Source: Trichosporon coremiiforme
Taxonomy: Eukaryota; Basidiomycota; Tremellomycetes; Trichosporonales; Trichosporonaceae
DNA: 64,000 nucleotides
Assembly (NCBI GenBank): GCA_039545355.1
Contig: BCJJ01000005.1
Location: forward strand, 1,363,008-1,427,007
Reading direction: 5' to 3'
The notes beneath the pieces were generated by a model. It was not told the DNA's origin. It saw nothing but the letters and a program-made list of their open reading frames with translations, and ran no database searches. Numbering within the stretch: position 1 is the stretch's first letter; every line of letters begins with the position of its first letter. This document shows positions 23,710-33,829 of this stretch, piece by piece. A program made the position numbers and the translations under genes.

Positions 23710-24933
23710 TTAGAGCGCGAGCAGGGCCGCGGCGCCGAGAACGGCGGCGGCAACCGATCCACCAGCGACCTTCAGAGCCGAGGCAGACGACTTGACGCCG
23801 TTCGCGTCCTGGGTGCTGACAACGCCGGTCTGGTCGCTCTTGGCCGCACCGCTTCCCGACGCCGAGGCCTGGACGTCCTGGGGATTCGCGTTCTGGCCGT
23901 CAATGTTGCCCGTCTCGACCGTGTTCGTGGGCGCGGGAACGCCGTTCAGGCCAGCGACCCACTCGAAGGGCTCGTTGCCGTTCGAGGAGTAAAAGTCGAG
24001 CAGGACGAAAGTCGGCGCACGCCCGTACAGCATGTTGCAGTTCGAGACGTGTTTGTCGAGCGACGCCTTGCTGTTCGTGGTGCCGAGAGCGGTCTTGTCG
24101 GGCATCACGCCCAGGCTGCCCAGCGACGTGTCCAGGTAGTGGTTGATCATGAACATCTGCGTCGCCGTGTCGCCATTCGAGCGGTTGACGGCGCAGCCCC
24201 AGTCCGTGTCGACGACGTCTGGGCGTTAGCGAACATTCTGTCGATCTCTAGCTGCCGAAGAGAAGCACGGGGCGCGCATGCACTGCTTGCACTGCTCCCA
24301 GCGATCTTGCGTAACGACGTCGCATCGCACGCATAGACACTCACTGTAGGCGTCCTCCCAGATGTTGCCCCACTCGGGGATGATGTAGTCGACCTTGCTC
24401 GTGTCGGCCTTTGAGTCCATGAAGACGACGACGTTGGTTCCGGCGTCAATCAGGCTGCCGAGCGTAGGCCACTCGGAGAAGGCGGTGATGGCCTGGGGCG
24501 GCTTGTAGGCGCGCTGGTCGAGGCCGGCCTTCTGGAACGCCTGGCCAAACTCGGACGGGTCCGTGAGCTCGGGATTCGTCACGATGAGGGTCACGACCTC
24601 GGAGGGGTTGGCCGCGGCCCACGTCTGCACCTTGGCGAGATACTCGTCGAGGGGTCCGTCGTCGAGGAAGTTGCACGCCGTGTGGCAGAGGTGGATCGCG
24701 CCGTTGTTCATGTGCGTCTGCAGCTGCAGCACGCGGATGCCGTCCGCGAGCTGGTCCTCGACCGGCTTGGCCTGGTTCGCGAACAGAGAGTCGCCGACGG
24801 CGTAGCTGTCGTGGGCTCCGAGATAGGTCACATTGGCGTATGAGCGCTGGCACAGCTCGGCGTGCCCGTTGCATGTGTCGGCCGCGAGCGCGGAGGAGGC
24901 GAGAAGCGCCGACGACAGGAGGGGCGCAAACAT
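23710..24933 (-). CDS. Secreted, GPI-anchored PI-PLC X-domain-like protein
   Basis: Two minus-strand exons, 24933-24345 and 24218-23710 (365 residues), with donor GTGAGT and acceptor cgctaacgcccag. A signal peptide is clear (MFAPLLSSALLASSALAA). The TIM-barrel X-domain motifs follow: VTYLGAHDSYAV with the first catalytic-type His at 41, GIRVLQLQTH, and IHLCHTACNFLDDG with the second His at 84. NPSEVVTLIV and NVVVFMDS come next. The second exon contains TDWGCAVNRS and the C-terminal strands. The C terminus is a Ser/Ala-rich stalk and a hydrophobic end (SVAAAVLGAAALLAL), a GPI-attachment signal. The family cleaves or binds phosphoinositides or related lipids. Many fungal members are wall proteins without proven substrates. 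Confidence 0.86.
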
Positions 24934-26597
24934 GGTGGTTAAGTTGAAGAGAGTGTGGAGGGTGAGGAAGGTGTCAAGCGAGAGTCCGGGTTACGGCAAG
25001 GAGCAGAGGTCGAAGCAATAGGGTGGATCCGGCGTGGCTGGGCTTGTTCAAGGAGAGTCAACGCAGGGTGAGCCGGGAAAGAAGGAGACGTGAAACGACG
25101 TCGACGGGTCTGTCGGAAGGGCGCGAAAGCGGCAGCGGCGAGTGGTTTAAACGGGTGAAAGACGTAGTGGTCTGGGAGCTTGTCGTAAGCGCAGCAGACG
25201 CACAAAGAAACGGAGTGGGAAGTGTAAGAGAAGAAGCGAGAGTGATGTAAATGAGTGTCTGTAGGATGTGGGTGAGAGTGACAAAGCCTACGTCTACGGT
25301 GCTGAGTGCGCGAGACGACGACGAGACAGTGCAGGGCGCCAGGATGCACAGGAAGCGACTGGCCTGTGCCCCGCGAACAGGAGCGAGCATCGCCCTGCGC
25401 CCATAATTCCCTGCGCAGCCCGCGTCGGCCACGACGCCTGAGCCAGGTCAGCCAGGTCAGCCAGGTCAGCCGCGCCTACCGCCAAGCGTTGTCCCAACGC
25501 GCAGTCATTCACTTCAGGGACTTCCTGCCTGATTCACCGATTCACTCACACCATCCACACAGCCCGGCCTGTCCGGCCAAATCTGGCTTGCTGTCGTTTC
25601 GTCCCCTCGATCCACTCTCCCCCCCCTCATACCCCGATCTCGTTACTGCGTACTTGCGTAGGCCACTGCTAAGCATGCCGAGCATTGTGCATTACATGCT
25701 TCGTCCCGCTGGGAACCGCAACGCGCTGCGCGCTGCGACAAGCATGAAAGCAGTGACGCGAATGGCCAAGCCCCGACCTTTCTCCGCCCTGCGACTTGTC
25801 TCGCTTGTCTGACGCCTCAATGCATCCATGCGGCAGCCAGTCAAGCCGGCCAAGCTGGGCTAGCCTCCAGGTGTTACAGGCCTAGTGCATTGTAGCGCCC
25901 GTATTGCCCGTAGCATGCAGCGTCGCGGGCCCCGGACTCGGCTGCCGAGTCCATTTAAGGCGCATATTCGACACAGTCCCGCTGCTCTCTTCCGCTCGCC
26001 CACTCGCCCAGAACGCCCAGCCCTCCCAGCCCTGGTCCAGCCAGCCCACCGAGCAGCACAGCGAACTCAAAGACAGCTTGGCCTGTCCGAGCTCAGCCCA
26101 ATATGACTTTGGCGGTCAGCACAATAAACACTGTTGCTTGCACTGTAATAATGCAGCGGTGCGATCTTATGGACCGTCGCACCAGGAGGGCAAGCGACAG
26201 GCGACGCGGCTCGCGGGTTGCGGCGCGCACCGGCTGCGACATTGGTCGATCATGAAACGCGCTGCGCGGGCGGTAACGCGGAGCTAAAGGCGAACCGAGC
26301 ACTCACGTGATGCGCACGCCGTAGGGAACAGACGCCGAGGTTAGTGGCGCTGAGAGCGGAAGGAGAGCATTGTTGCGAGGGTAAGAAGCAGCGGTGCCGC
26401 GAAGACTTGACTTGACATGCTGACAGTAGACGATGGATACTGATCTTGCTGAACTGATGGGCAGTCCTCTCGCTGGTTGCTGTACTGCTGATTGATATCA
26501 GATTCATCGCTGAATTGAAGCTGTGCGCCGATCTCCGTGTGTCTTGGAACACAGATCCAGCCTGGGGCCCCTTCTGGGTCGCATTCGAGACCGGCAC
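24934..26597. other. Gene-free stretch, 1.66 kb
   Basis: The part next to 24933 presumably is the promoter of the PI-PLC-like gene. The rest has only short frames without domains. A 9-bp repeat (agccaggtc, 3.4 copies) lies at 25441-25471. Confidence 0.5.
25441..25471. repeat. 9-bp tandem repeat (agccaggtc)
   Basis: About 3.4 perfect copies of the 9-bp unit in non-coding sequence. Confidence 0.85.
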
Positions 26598-27194
26598 TCA
26601 GAGCGAAAGCGTGCTTGCGCAGATGTAGCACAATCCATGGGACTGGCTCTGGGCGTAATACGACGACCCGCAGATTCGGTAGCAGTATGGCTTTCTGTTC
26701 GGGGTCGGCGGAGGAGGTGGGCTTGCGCTGCTTGAACTTGGTTCAGGCTGTTGCTCTTCAGGATGGTCACTGCTTTCATCTTGTGCAGCTTGTCGAGTTT
26801 GAGTGAGTTCGAATCGTTGGGGCTGGACTTCCTTCATGGTGCCCTCACCGCAGCCCCTCTCGTTATCGGTGAGTTTCTTGGCGCAAGCGCCCTCGTCCTT
26901 GAGGTGGAGATCCTCGGAATGACTCTCGTTCGACTCGGGGAGCTCATGTGAGTTCAACATAGCCCAGCCCACCCATATGCCCTCCTCGAGACAAGAGCTG
27001 GAGTCACCAGTATGGTGTTGTGTCTCCGCAGCTGTCTGCGCCGAGGCATTGAAGAAGCTAGGTGTGGAGCCTTGGGGTCTGAGAGAGGTGTATTCGCGGC
27101 GGCGCAAGCGGAGGCGCAAGCGTTCTCTCCAGCGTGATGGGCTTGTGGTACTGGCAGGGCTTGAGGGGCTGGTGGAATGCGAGCTTGGAGGCAT
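26598..27194 (-). CDS. Hypothetical protein with C-terminal Cys pairs
   Basis: A single minus-strand frame of 198 residues. The N-terminal third is Ser/Pro- and Arg-rich (RERLRLRLRRRE). The middle is acidic and Glu/Gln-rich. The C terminus has a Pro run followed by YCYRICGSSYYAQ and HGLCYICAS, two Cys pairs spaced like half of a zinc-binding site. Another frame downstream (26631-26341) reads GLECDPEGAPGWICVPR and could continue such a domain by a missed intron or frameshift, but no convincing splice pair is seen. No family is recognised, and it may not be a gene. Confidence 0.33.
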   Translation of the reverse strand: MPPSSHSTSPSSPASTTSPSRWRERLRLRLRRREYTSLRPQGSTPSFFNASAQTAAETQHHTGDSSSCLEEGIWVGWAMLNSHELPESNESHSEDLHLKDEGACAKKLTDNERGCGEGTMKEVQPQRFELTQTRQAAQDESSDHPEEQQPEPSSSSASPPPPPTPNRKPYCYRICGSSYYAQSQSHGLCYICASTLSL

Positions 27195-27793
27195 GACGGC
27201 GCTTCGGCGGGTCTTGACCTGACAGTATCTGAAAATGATATAGCAGTCAGTGATATCGGCGGAAGGTCTTGAGCCCGGCAGACCTGGTGGCCGGTCGATT
27301 GATGATGGAGAGGAGGAAAGAATCCGAGTGTGGTGACCGAAGAGACGTCAAGGACGTCTATGCTTAGACGACGTGAACACTGTCGAGTCCGTTGCGCAGC
27401 ACACCTGCGTGGTCTGGGGGCGATCGGGGCGAGTCTGGACCTTAGAGGGAACTTTGAACGAAGTTCGGCTGGACGGTCGTCCGCCCGAGGGAGAATGAAG
27501 GCTTATAGAGACCGAACAAGACTGATGCTGAACCGTTGACGAAATGACGTTGAGTGGGCGATGTCAACAGTCACAAACTGCCAGGCTCATGTTCAAGAAA
27601 GCCCACGAGACACACATCCGATCGTCTTCCCCGCCTTCCTCCGTTCACCCCCTGGCCCCCGACCACGGCTACCAGGGGGCCATTTCTGATCAAACGTCCA
27701 CCCTCGTTCTTGACCGTCCTTCCTGTCGTCCCTCCATCATTCTCAACATCGCAAGTTAACATCGACCACAGTTTAGTAACCTCCTTAGTCAAC
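27195..27793. other. Intergenic region before the F-box-like pseudogene
   Basis: About 600 bp with no supported frame. It is the upstream flank of both the hypothetical gene (minus) and the F-box-like pseudogene (plus). Confidence 0.4.
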
Positions 27794-28885
27794 ATGCTCG
27801 ACTGGAAGTACTTCCTCCACATCTTCATCGCATTTACGACCACCTCGACGTCGATGGTATGAAGGTCGTTCGGCTCACTTGCACCACTCTACGACGACGC
27901 GTCGAGACCGATCTATTGGAACACATCACTCTCTCACACAAGACGTTGATGGTTTCTTCCTCGACTGATGGCTCAAGACCTGAAGCCATCTTATACTCGA
28001 ACCCGCAGACCTACTCCACTCGATACGACTGCCCATTGCCTCATCCTTATGAGAATGGCCATACCGAGATACCAGGACTGTCACCGTTGTTCACTCACCA
28101 GGATTGATGGAGGGGGAAATGATGATCTTCTGCGACGCCGACTGGCCTGACTTCGATGAGAATATCGCTGTTCACAGCCCTTGCCCGACCGCCATCGAGA
28201 ATGGAGCATTGGGCACGCTCTAGACTTCAAGATCGCCGTCCAACTACTTCCCCACGACACCTACCGCTGCCCAGATATAAACACGGCGATGCACGCCGGC
28301 GAGTTCCAGTCGTGTATCAGTGCTCTGTCCCTGAAAAGCATGAGCCATGACATGTCAGATCCTGACAGCCAACCCACACTCTGCGCGGCGAACCACATCT
28401 TCATCTTGTCCTATCCTTGCAAAGGGCGGGACGAGACTTGGCTTATTGGCATCAACGCACGGGTTGATTTTCGTATCGGCCACGTTACACTCATCCTGCG
28501 TCCCGGGGGAGTTAACGGCACGTCCTCTCCCGCCCCAGCGGTTCCCCCTTCCTCTGGCTTGGAATGGTTGGTCTACCAGATGGCACCAGCTGCCAAGGAC
28601 GACTTCTGTGGCAAAGTCACTTTCGTCGCCATCGACAGCTGGCTGCCTCACGGTCCGGACGATCTCCGCCAGTCAACCCCTCAGACTACCGCTCAAGCTT
28701 ACGAGAGCGCTTTGATGAAGTGCAGAAAAACGTGGCGCAGCTCAAAGACTTTGAAGAACGTCCATATCATCAGCTGGGAGCAGCTGCGTGAGCAGGTAGG
28801 GGATCCTTTACACCTACTATATAGATGTTCTCATGCCACCTGCTCGCTTCTGGCAAGCGACCTAGCGCAGGCCTCATCTGCTTAG
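27794..28885 (+). pseudogene. Frameshifted F-box-like paralog
   Basis: This is a broken copy of the gene at 29152. The start MLDWKYFLHIF matches MLDWKSFPHIF in the intact copy. Aligned codon by codon, the copy then loses one base (after CACATCTTC, near 27823), loses another near 28064 (before ACC AGG ACT GTC), and changes frame again near 28180, so the reading passes through frames 2, 1, 0 and 2 in turn. Segments that stay alignable include SRPEAILYSNPQTYS, DFKIAVQLLPHDTY, AANHIFILSYP, KVTFVAIDSWLPHGP and NVHIISWEQLREQ. From 28181 to the stop at 28885 one frame stays open. No splice signals bridge the shifts, so decay explains them better than introns. Confidence 0.75.
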
Positions 28886-29151
28886 GCGGCGACCTTCACA
28901 GCTGACAAGCTGCATGTTTATTTGCCGCAATCTTCGTGCAGCGTGCTGAATATGATCGATAATACATCTGTGCCACTACCGCGAACCACATAGAGTCGTC
29001 CGGACCACGCTCAGCGCCCCAGTACACGTCAACCTTCCTATGTTTCACGATGCATCCTTTTCTCTTCTTCACATCATTTCTCACAGCTCACCGCCGCTTA
29101 CTTCTCCTACGTCTGTCAACAATTCGACTGTAACCGCTTGCGCCCACTAGG
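28886..29151. promoter_or_regulatory. Upstream region of the intact F-box-like gene
   Basis: 266 bp between the pseudogene and the intact copy, presumably its promoter. No motif is assigned. Confidence 0.35.
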
Positions 29152-30147
29152 ATGCTGGACTGGAAGTCATTCCCTCACATTTTCGACTGCATTTATGATT
29201 ACCTCGATGCCGAAGGACTTGAAATTGTTGGACCCACATGCTCTTCTCTCCGAGCACGAGTCGAGAAGAGCTTGTGGGAGGAAGTCACCATGGCTCACAA
29301 GACGCTTTACAGCTCGTCATCTGGCGCCGCTTCTCGACCTGAGGCCGTCATACTCACACAATCACATCTGTACTCCTCAGCCTACCGTAAGCCTCTTCCG
29401 CGGGCCCACGCGTACGGCCACTCCTGGGTCACCAAAACTGTCAATGTGCAACATCCGCCAGACACCACGTGCGGGTACGACTGCACTGTCGGGGATCCTG
29501 CAGCTCGGACACGCTGTCCGGTCGGGCGGCACCTCCTGGAGATCAATCGCTCATTGTCGTGCGGCCTCGTTGTCCACCTTCTTGAAGCCGACACATACGA
29601 GTGTGAAGAAGTCGATATGGCGCTCGAAACGTCACGTTGCGAGCTCCTAATCGTTTCGCAGACACTGGAACCGTTTCGCCTGAACTGGTTGTTCCTCTAC
29701 CCGGCCGCCAAGCACATCTTTAGAGTGTCCTACCCGCGGACAGGGCCAGCAACTTTGCCCATGGAAGTTATCAACTATAGTGATTCGGCCTCCTTTGATA
29801 TCACCATCCTCTTGCGCCCGCAGTGGCCAGAGCTGGATCGGAAGCAGGAGCTAGCAAGTCACTCTGGTCGGCCCTACAACGTGGGGCTGTTGTTGGACGA
29901 CGTCTCAGGTGCCGCCGCCTATCGGCGTGGCAACGAGATCACTTTCGTCGCTCTTGACACCTGGCCCCCGGAGGGCCCACCCGCCTTGCAAGAGAAGACA
30001 ATGCATACCTCCGAAGCGTCCTTCAAGGAGGCCTACTACAGTCGGGCTGAGCAGAATGTGAGGAGCATGGAAAACATCGAAATCATCAACTGGCTTGAGA
30101 TGCGCGACCGGTTCGGGGGAGACAGTGTGCAACCTCCTGGCGTCTGA
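29152..30147 (+). CDS. F-box-like protein of a fungal lineage-expanded family
   Basis: Single exon, 331 residues. The N terminus (MLDWKSFPHIFDCIYDYLDAEGL, then a switch to EIVGPTCSSLRARVEKSLWEEV) has the F-box-like pattern seen in large Trichosporon-type families: FPHIFD, a helix of short-chain residues, then a Ser-Leu-Arg turn and a Leu/Trp hydrophobic pair. The rest has no named domain; conserved-looking blocks shared with the upstream pseudogene are AAKHIFRVSYP, NEITFVALDTWPPEGP and NIEIINWLEMRDRF. If the F-box reading is right, it would recruit a target to an SCF ubiquitin ligase. The assignment of the F-box is from pattern, not from a search. Confidence 0.72.
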   Translation: MLDWKSFPHIFDCIYDYLDAEGLEIVGPTCSSLRARVEKSLWEEVTMAHKTLYSSSSGAASRPEAVILTQSHLYSSAYRKPLPRAHAYGHSWVTKTVNVQHPPDTTCGYDCTVGDPAARTRCPVGRHLLEINRSLSCGLVVHLLEADTYECEEVDMALETSRCELLIVSQTLEPFRLNWLFLYPAAKHIFRVSYPRTGPATLPMEVINYSDSASFDITILLRPQWPELDRKQELASHSGRPYNVGLLLDDVSGAAAYRRGNEITFVALDTWPPEGPPALQEKTMHTSEASFKEAYYSRAEQNVRSMENIEIINWLEMRDRFGGDSVQPPGV

Positions 30148-30377
30148 GCCATCTACGCTGCGGTCGGTGCGAGATGGCCCCTGGACGTTGGCTGCAAGGT
30201 CTTCGCAGGCTCAGTGATCTCCTGCCGTGCAGCTTCTCGCCCTCGACTTGCCGCTTCACACCACAGTTCCGTCCGACGATTCCTCACTCGAGCCTTCCTC
30301 CATCGACAACCCCGAAACGCACCAGCCTCCGAACATCCTCCCGCCGGTGGGATCACCCACGTGCCAAGTCTTCGGAC
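30148..30377. other. Spacer between F-box-like gene and tRNA gene
   Basis: 230 bp, no gene seen. Confidence 0.4.
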
Positions 30378-30507
30378 GTTCTCGTGGTGTAGTGGTTATC
30401 ATACTCTCTTAGGGTGATCTAACATCTTGAGCTTTGCCTCCAACGGTCTCTGGTTCGCCAGAGACCGAGCTTGGGAGTGGCCCCGGGTTCAAATCCCGGC
30501 GAGGACC
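30378..30507 (+). tRNA. tRNA-Pro (anticodon AGG) with a 57-nt intron
   Basis: The 5' acceptor strand GTTCTCG (30378-30384) pairs with CGAGGAC (30500-30506), with one T-G wobble and discriminator C. The D-arm is GTG...CAT around AGTGGTT. The anticodon stem CTCTC (30404-30408) pairs with GGGAG (30473-30477). The anticodon loop TTAGGG...T is split after position 37, so the intron is about 30415-30471. The variable loop is TGGCC. The T arm is CCGGG-TTCAAAT-CCCGG. Internal A box (tggtgtagtggtta) and B box (ggttcaaatcc) are present. The mature length is 73 nt. The intron carries a 10-bp perfect hairpin with a TTCG loop (see findings). Confidence 0.93.
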
Positions 30508-30508
30508 G

Positions 30509-30513
30509 TTTTT
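30509..30513 (+). terminator. RNA polymerase III T5 terminator of the tRNA gene
   Basis: TTTTT begins two bases after the discriminator base of tRNA-Pro. Confidence 0.85.
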
Positions 30514-31208
30514 GCGCGCTTTTCCCATATCTCTTTGCTTAGGACGCACGGATGCATTGTGAAAGAGCTCGAGAATGAGAAGTTGCAACTTGGAATATCG
30601 TGGGAGGATGTTACAGGTGGTGTGAGGGGCGCACTAAAGTCTGAGCTAAGATAAGACTAAGATAAGACATGCACGTGGTTATCTGTGCCTCGATCACTCC
30701 CGTCCACTTCACCTCTTTCGACGGCAAGGTCAGCAAAAGTAAAGAGTATAGCATGCATATCGTCCGCGCGTTATGCATACGATTAACGCAGAATAGAAAA
30801 AGACCAGAAAGAAGAGAAACGAAACGAGCACTGACTTATACACAACATTTTCGGACTATGGGTTGGTTGGGATCGTCGGAGATGGTTGTTGTTGGGGTGG
30901 TGGTTATGCACATTTTACACGTCTTACACTTGGCCTCCGCGCTCCTCCTTCCTCCTCTTCTCCTCTACCCCTCCTCTCCTCTCCTCTGCCCTTCTGCTCC
31001 TGATACTCTAGGCTGCGAGTCTGGCGATGCTCGTTGGATGGTTGGTGTGTGGATTGGACTGGATTGGACTGGATTGGACTGGATGTTCGGTGAGGCGGCT
31101 CGCGCCAGTGTAACTCTTAGTCGATTGGTGATGATGATGGCGATAACGGCGGTGACTGGTGGAGATGACCGGTGATGGTAACGCGACCTGATGGTGGAAG
31201 CGAGGACT
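30514..31208. other. Intergenic region between tRNA-Pro and the forkhead gene
   Basis: No gene is seen. It contains a pyrimidine run (cctcctctcctctcc) near 30960-30990 and a 10-bp tandem repeat at 31051-31084. Confidence 0.5.
31051..31084. repeat. 10-bp tandem repeat (ggattggact)
   Basis: Three perfect units plus a partial copy, in non-coding sequence downstream of the forkhead gene. Confidence 0.85.
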
Positions 31209-33450
31209 CTACGGCTCCGTCTTGAACTCTGGCGTCGGAATCTCAGTCAGAGGCGAGTCCTCGTCGTCATCCCCGGCGTACATTGTGCTGTTGTTGCCAG
31301 TCGCCTGAGGATTGAACGCACCGTTGCCGTTCCCACCGTTGCCGCCATTGTCCTGTCCGCCGAAGTTGCCTCCAGAGCCGCCGTCGAACCCCCCGTTGCT
31401 CCCGAAGCTGCTGTTCATGCTCGAGTTCATGCTGGACCCAAAGCCCGAGGGAGGGCTGAAGTTGCTGCTACCCTGCGAGCTGAAGCTGGGGCCGGATGAG
31501 ATGAAGCTGGAGTCGAAGTTGCAGTTCGTCGGGCCGGGACGATAGGGGTTGTTCCAGTAGTACCCCCCGTTGCCCGAGGGGCCAGAGGGAGGGTACGTCG
31601 CCGCCGTTGGGCTGACGGGCTGGTAGCTGCTCGGATACAGCGAGGGCTGCGAGTAGCCGTAGTTGTAGCCTCCGTAGTATGGGTGCGCCTGGGGTGTGTC
31701 GTACTCGCTCGAGTGGAAGTCGGTGTAGCTCCTGTTCAGGCTGCTGGATCCACTCGCGCCACTGGCTCCGCTCGCCCCGCTGGCTCCGCTTGCACCGCTC
31801 ACCGCACTGGCGTTGCTGAGGTGCGAGGGGTTCGCGGTCCCGCTCGGCGCGGGAGTGTCGTGGTACGCTGCCGGATAAGGCTCGGGTGAGTAGGCGGGGT
31901 GCCAGCCGCCGACGGACATGTACTGCTGGTGGGAGTAGGAGTACGGGCTGACGGGAGAGAGGGAGTATCCGTTGGGGGGATAGTACTGAGGGTTGGGCCG
32001 TGTGCGTGGCTCCTCCGGATTCAAGACCAGCTCCTGCTTCCGCTTGGCCAAATGAGTCTGATAAGCCGGCTCGTTGATCCAAGGGTGCGGGTCGCGGTCC
32101 GGGTCCCATGCGTTTCCGTTCGAGGGCCCGTTCGTCTCGTCGAACGGGCTCGGCTCCCTATGGGGGCTGTCCTCCCTACGTCCAACCGCGAGCACCTTCG
32201 ACTTGCCCACGGTTCGCGCCTGGACCTTGGCCTTGAGCTTGGCCGCCTGCTGGACCTGGGCGTTCTGCGAGAATCGCGGCGGAGGCGTCCATGTCGGCGA
32301 ACCCATCTGGAAACTGTTCTGGCACCCGTCGCGGATCGCCCACTTCCGTGCTCCGCCGGACTGGTCGCCCCAGGGCCGGTTCAGTTTCACGAACGCCTTG
32401 CACATCGATGTCTGGTGCCGCACACCGTTGTAGATCTTGGACGGGAACTGCCGGTAGTCTGTGTGTTAGTGAGCGGTGACGCCACTCTGCGTTGCCCCAT
32501 GATGCTGCCCCGCACCGCAGGTGTGATCCGGCGGCAATCATTGTTGGATGCGACAAGCCAGTCGTTGTCTCGCCGCCCATTGTTTAGCGTGTGCGCTAAG
32601 ACACAGACACTGATAAGACGCTTATCAAGCCAGGGCTCCGGATGGCGCATGTGGACATGCGGAGACGTTTGTACTCACAGACATAGCGGGACTTGATCGA
32701 CTCGGAGATCTCGGACACGAGCAGCTGGTGCGGCGGGTCGGAGAGCAGGAGCGCCTCGGCGATGAGGGCGGCGTAGCACGCGGGCGGGCGCTGTGCGACG
32801 TCCTCGCCTGGCGCAAGGATCGGCTCAGACGGACGCTGCACCATCTGCTGGTAGTGGTAGGGGTGTGGGCCGGTCGGCGTCGTGCTGCCGCTGCTGTACC
32901 ACCCGGGAAAGTAGCTGGGCGGGTAAGAGGGGCGGTGGACCAGTGCTCCTCCGCCTCCGGGGGCTGCTGGAGTCGGAGTGTAGGTTGGGTCGGAGTAGGG
33001 TGTGAACTGCTCGGACGAGCCGTGCTGCGAGTCAAACTGGTACGGCGTGTAGTGCGGGTAGCTGCGCGAGGACTCGGATGCCTCCGGCGTGAAGGGGTAC
33101 TGCGGCGTCTGGAGCTGGTGCGACTGCTGCGAGACCGGTGTCGATGGAAAGGGCTGGTTGGGCAGCGTCGACGACGACTCGGACGGAGGCGTGGGCCGTG
33201 GCTGTAGATGGACGGGGGTTGTGTAGTGAGGCGTGTGGTAAGAAGGAGGGATGAAGGATGTGGGTTGGGAGGATGAAGCGGAGGGAGTCTGGGTGTGCGC
33301 TGACGGAGTGTTGTAAGACGCTGACGCTGACGGGACGATGGATGAGGCGGCGGCGTTAATGGAGAGTTGCTGGTGTGCGGGGTGATAAGGCATCTGGCGG
33401 GTCCTGTCGATGGGTGCGGGGGCCTGGGTCGGATCGCTCTGTCGCGACAT
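31209..33450 (-). CDS. Forkhead-domain transcription factor
   Basis: Two minus-strand exons, 33450-32679 and 32458-31209 (673 residues), with donor GTGAGT and acceptor ctcactaacacacag. The fork-head DNA-binding domain (about residues 222-305) spans the junction. It reads RPPACYAALIAEALLLSD, then LLVSEISESIKSRYVYYRQF, VRHQTSMCKAFVKLNRPWG and ARKWAIRDGCQNSF, matching the family's helix H1, H2, the H3 recognition helix (normally xxQNSIRHNLSLNKxF) and the wing. The recognition helix is divergent (NGVRHQTSMCKAF), so target specificity may differ. Both flanks are Ser/Pro/Tyr/Gln-rich, with a short GAS repeat at nucleotides 31755-31800 and Gly/Asn-rich blocks near the end, typical of activation regions. 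In-frame codons continue upstream of the chosen ATG (MSRQSDPTQ), so a longer form is possible. Confidence 0.86.
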
Positions 33451-33829
33451 GCTAGTCTCATCAGCGCTGGCTCGTGAAGTGGGTTGTGTGGTGACGAGTT
33501 CCGCGGACGCTCGGGTGCGCCACCGCAAACACGGAGTCGGTGTCGACGGCCGATCAAGCCACTGCACCCCGGTCGCCCTGCTCGCCTGCTCGCCTGCTTG
33601 CCGCACCGTCGCACTCATGCGCAACGGGTCCTTTCCTCCTCATGTCACATTCCTCTTTGGGTCTCTGCCTCGCCGCCATTCCACTCAGTTTGATTGGCAT
33701 CCGACAGCAGATCACCTCGCACGTCGTCTCATCCCTCCACCCCTAGCCAAGGCCTTGGTCATGCGAGAGAGGCGAGGATGCTGATGGCAGCAATAAGGCA
33801 ACCACCCGACGGCAGATGCTGCAATCGGT

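Noticed and set aside
27794..28885. Reading the first F-box-like copy as a gene with introns
   Set aside because: The frame changes occur without gaps in the alignment to the intact copy and without GT/AG pairs at the shift points.
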